This document shows positions 63,061 through 64,000 of a DNA stretch of 64,000 bases, piece after piece; positions within the stretch are counted from its first letter, which is position 1; the number at the start of each line of letters is the position of its first letter. Source of the DNA: Pseudomonas sp. W4I3 (GTDB lineage Bacteria > Pseudomonadota > Gammaproteobacteria > Pseudomonadales > Pseudomonadaceae); NCBI RefSeq assembly GCF_030816195.1, contig NZ_JAUSXS010000001.1:2999501-3063500 (forward strand), read 5' to 3'. The notes below the pieces were generated by a model. That model did no database searches. It was not told the origin of the DNA and saw only the letters and a list, made by a program, of their open reading frames with translations. The position numbers and the translations under genes are program-made.

Positions 63061-64000
63061 ATGTCTGCCTTCAATGCCGTTGAAAAAGGCGCCGCTGCGG
63101 TTGGCGCTCATCTGGTCCGCGACGTCAGCCTGCCGGCCCTGGTGCTGCACCGCGAAGCCCTGGAACACAACATCCGCTGGATGCAGGCGTTCGTCAGCGA
63201 CAGCGGCGCGCAGTTGGCGCCCCACGGCAAGACCAGCATGATGCCGGCGTTGTTCCAGCGTCAGCTCACCCAGGGCGCCTGGGGCATCACCCTGGCCACC
63301 GCGGTGCAGACCCGCGCCGCCTACGCCGGTGGGGTGCGCCGTGTGCTGATGGCCAACCAACTGGTGGGCGCGCCGAACATGGCGCTGATCGCCGACCTGC
63401 TGGTCGACCCGGATTTCGATTTTCACTGCATGGTCGACCACCCGGACAACGTCGCCGACCTGGCGCCTGTTCTTCGCTGCCCGTGGCCTGCGTCTGAACG
63501 TGATGATCGAGTACGGCGTGGTCGGCGGTCGTTGTGGCTGTCGCAGTGAGCAAGAGGTACGCGAGCTGGCAGAAGCGATCAAGGCCCAGCCGGCCCTGGC
63601 CCTTACCGGTATCGAAGGCTACGAAGGCGTGATCCACGGCGATCAGGCGATCAGCGGCATTCGTGCGTTCGCGGCCAGCCTGGTGCGCCTGGCGGTGGAC
63701 CTGCAAGACCAGGCTTATTTCGACCTGCCCAAGCCGATCGTGACCGCCTCCGGTTCGGCCTGGTATGACCTGATCGCCGAGTCGTTCGAGGCGCAGAATG
63801 CCGCCGGTCGCTTCCTCAGCGTGTTGCGCCCCGGCAGCTACGTGGCCCACGACCATGGCATCTATAAAGAGGCGCAATGTTGCGTGCTCGACCGTCGCAG
63901 CGACCTCCAAGAAGGCTTGCGCCCGGCCCTGGAAGTCTGGGCCCATGTGCAATCGATGCCTGAACCGGGCTTTGCGGTGATCGCCCTGGGCAAGCGCGAC
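63061..64000 (+). pseudogene. PLP-dependent amino-acid deaminase (DSD1/alanine-racemase-N fold), frameshifted and cut by the window end
   Basis: The first frame reads from the ATG at 63061 with the PLP lysine in LAPHGKTSMMP (Lys57) and fits the D-threonine aldolase/D-serine dehydratase-like fold up to about NVADL. It then shifts and stops at 63547-63549. The family sequence resumes in the next frame at about 63470 (FFAARGLRLNVMIEYGVVGG) and stays open to the window end. Removing one base near 63468 restores one frame. It may be a real mutation or a sequence error. Context with RidA supports dehydratase/deaminase chemistry. Confidence 0.78.

Noticed and set aside
61714-63582. Minus-strand open frame of 622 codons
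   Set aside because: It runs antisense through RidA, a REP element and IclR, all of which are convincing on the plus strand.

Overview
The window looks like a chromosomal segment of a Pseudomonas of the P. fluorescens group. The evidence is a pyoverdine maturation locus (pvdN/pvdM/pvdP) with PvdS-type promoter boxes, many Pseudomonas-style REP hairpins in the intergenic gaps, an OprD porin, an HglS-type lysine-catabolism enzyme, high GC content and a high density of AraC/LysR regulators. I saw no rRNA, tRNA, insertion sequence, prophage or CRISPR array.

Layout. 1-3.4 kb: divergent pvdM-pvdN and pvdP (periplasmic pyoverdine maturation). 3.5-7.6 kb: thioesterase, two GlxA-type AraC regulators, a secreted protein of 13-residue repeats, and a pirin. 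7.7-11.9 kb: two convergent paralogous winged-helix/ATPase regulators, one truncated where it meets the other. 11.9-19.8 kb: AraC and LysR regulators, an ABM/amidohydrolase/isochorismatase-like operon, and a degenerate GGDEF membrane protein beside an AraC regulator. 20.1-26.6 kb: a phytate/phosphate module made of a TonB-dependent receptor with a Pho-box-like promoter, a beta-propeller phytase and a dedicated ExbB-ExbD-TonB set. 26.7-34.6 kb: an organosulfur cluster (3-mercaptopropionate dioxygenase, four-domain rhodanese, orphan sulfonate-type binding protein, flavin monooxygenase, acyl-CoA-dehydrogenase-like enzyme, 2-hydroxyacid dehydrogenase) with a divergent LysR gene.

34.8-46.5 kb: class II aldolase family protein, transketolase, YdcH-like protein, HglS, OprD porin, a frameshifted GH63/MGH1-like glucosidase, SCP2 protein, histidine phosphatase and SohB. 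46.6-55.7 kb: a probable tetritol (threitol/erythritol) utilisation cluster. It has a ribose-type ABC transporter, an SDR and a zinc alcohol dehydrogenase, a DhaK/DhaL kinase pair, an RpiB-type isomerase and a SorC-family regulator, arranged as two divergent units around an operator-rich gap. 56-58.3 kb: TerC/CBS/CorC membrane protein, a thioredoxin-like protein and a small secreted protein. 58.7-64 kb: a polar amino-acid ABC transporter, RidA, an IclR regulator and a frameshifted PLP-dependent amino-acid deaminase that runs off the end of the window.

The most coherent systems are the Pho-linked phytate uptake and hydrolysis block, the tetritol cluster, and the organosulfur cluster, which shares an upstream motif with the neighbouring aldolase-family gene. 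Two genes carry a one-base frameshift, and one regulator has lost its C-terminal half. All functional calls are homology recognition by eye; no database search was run.
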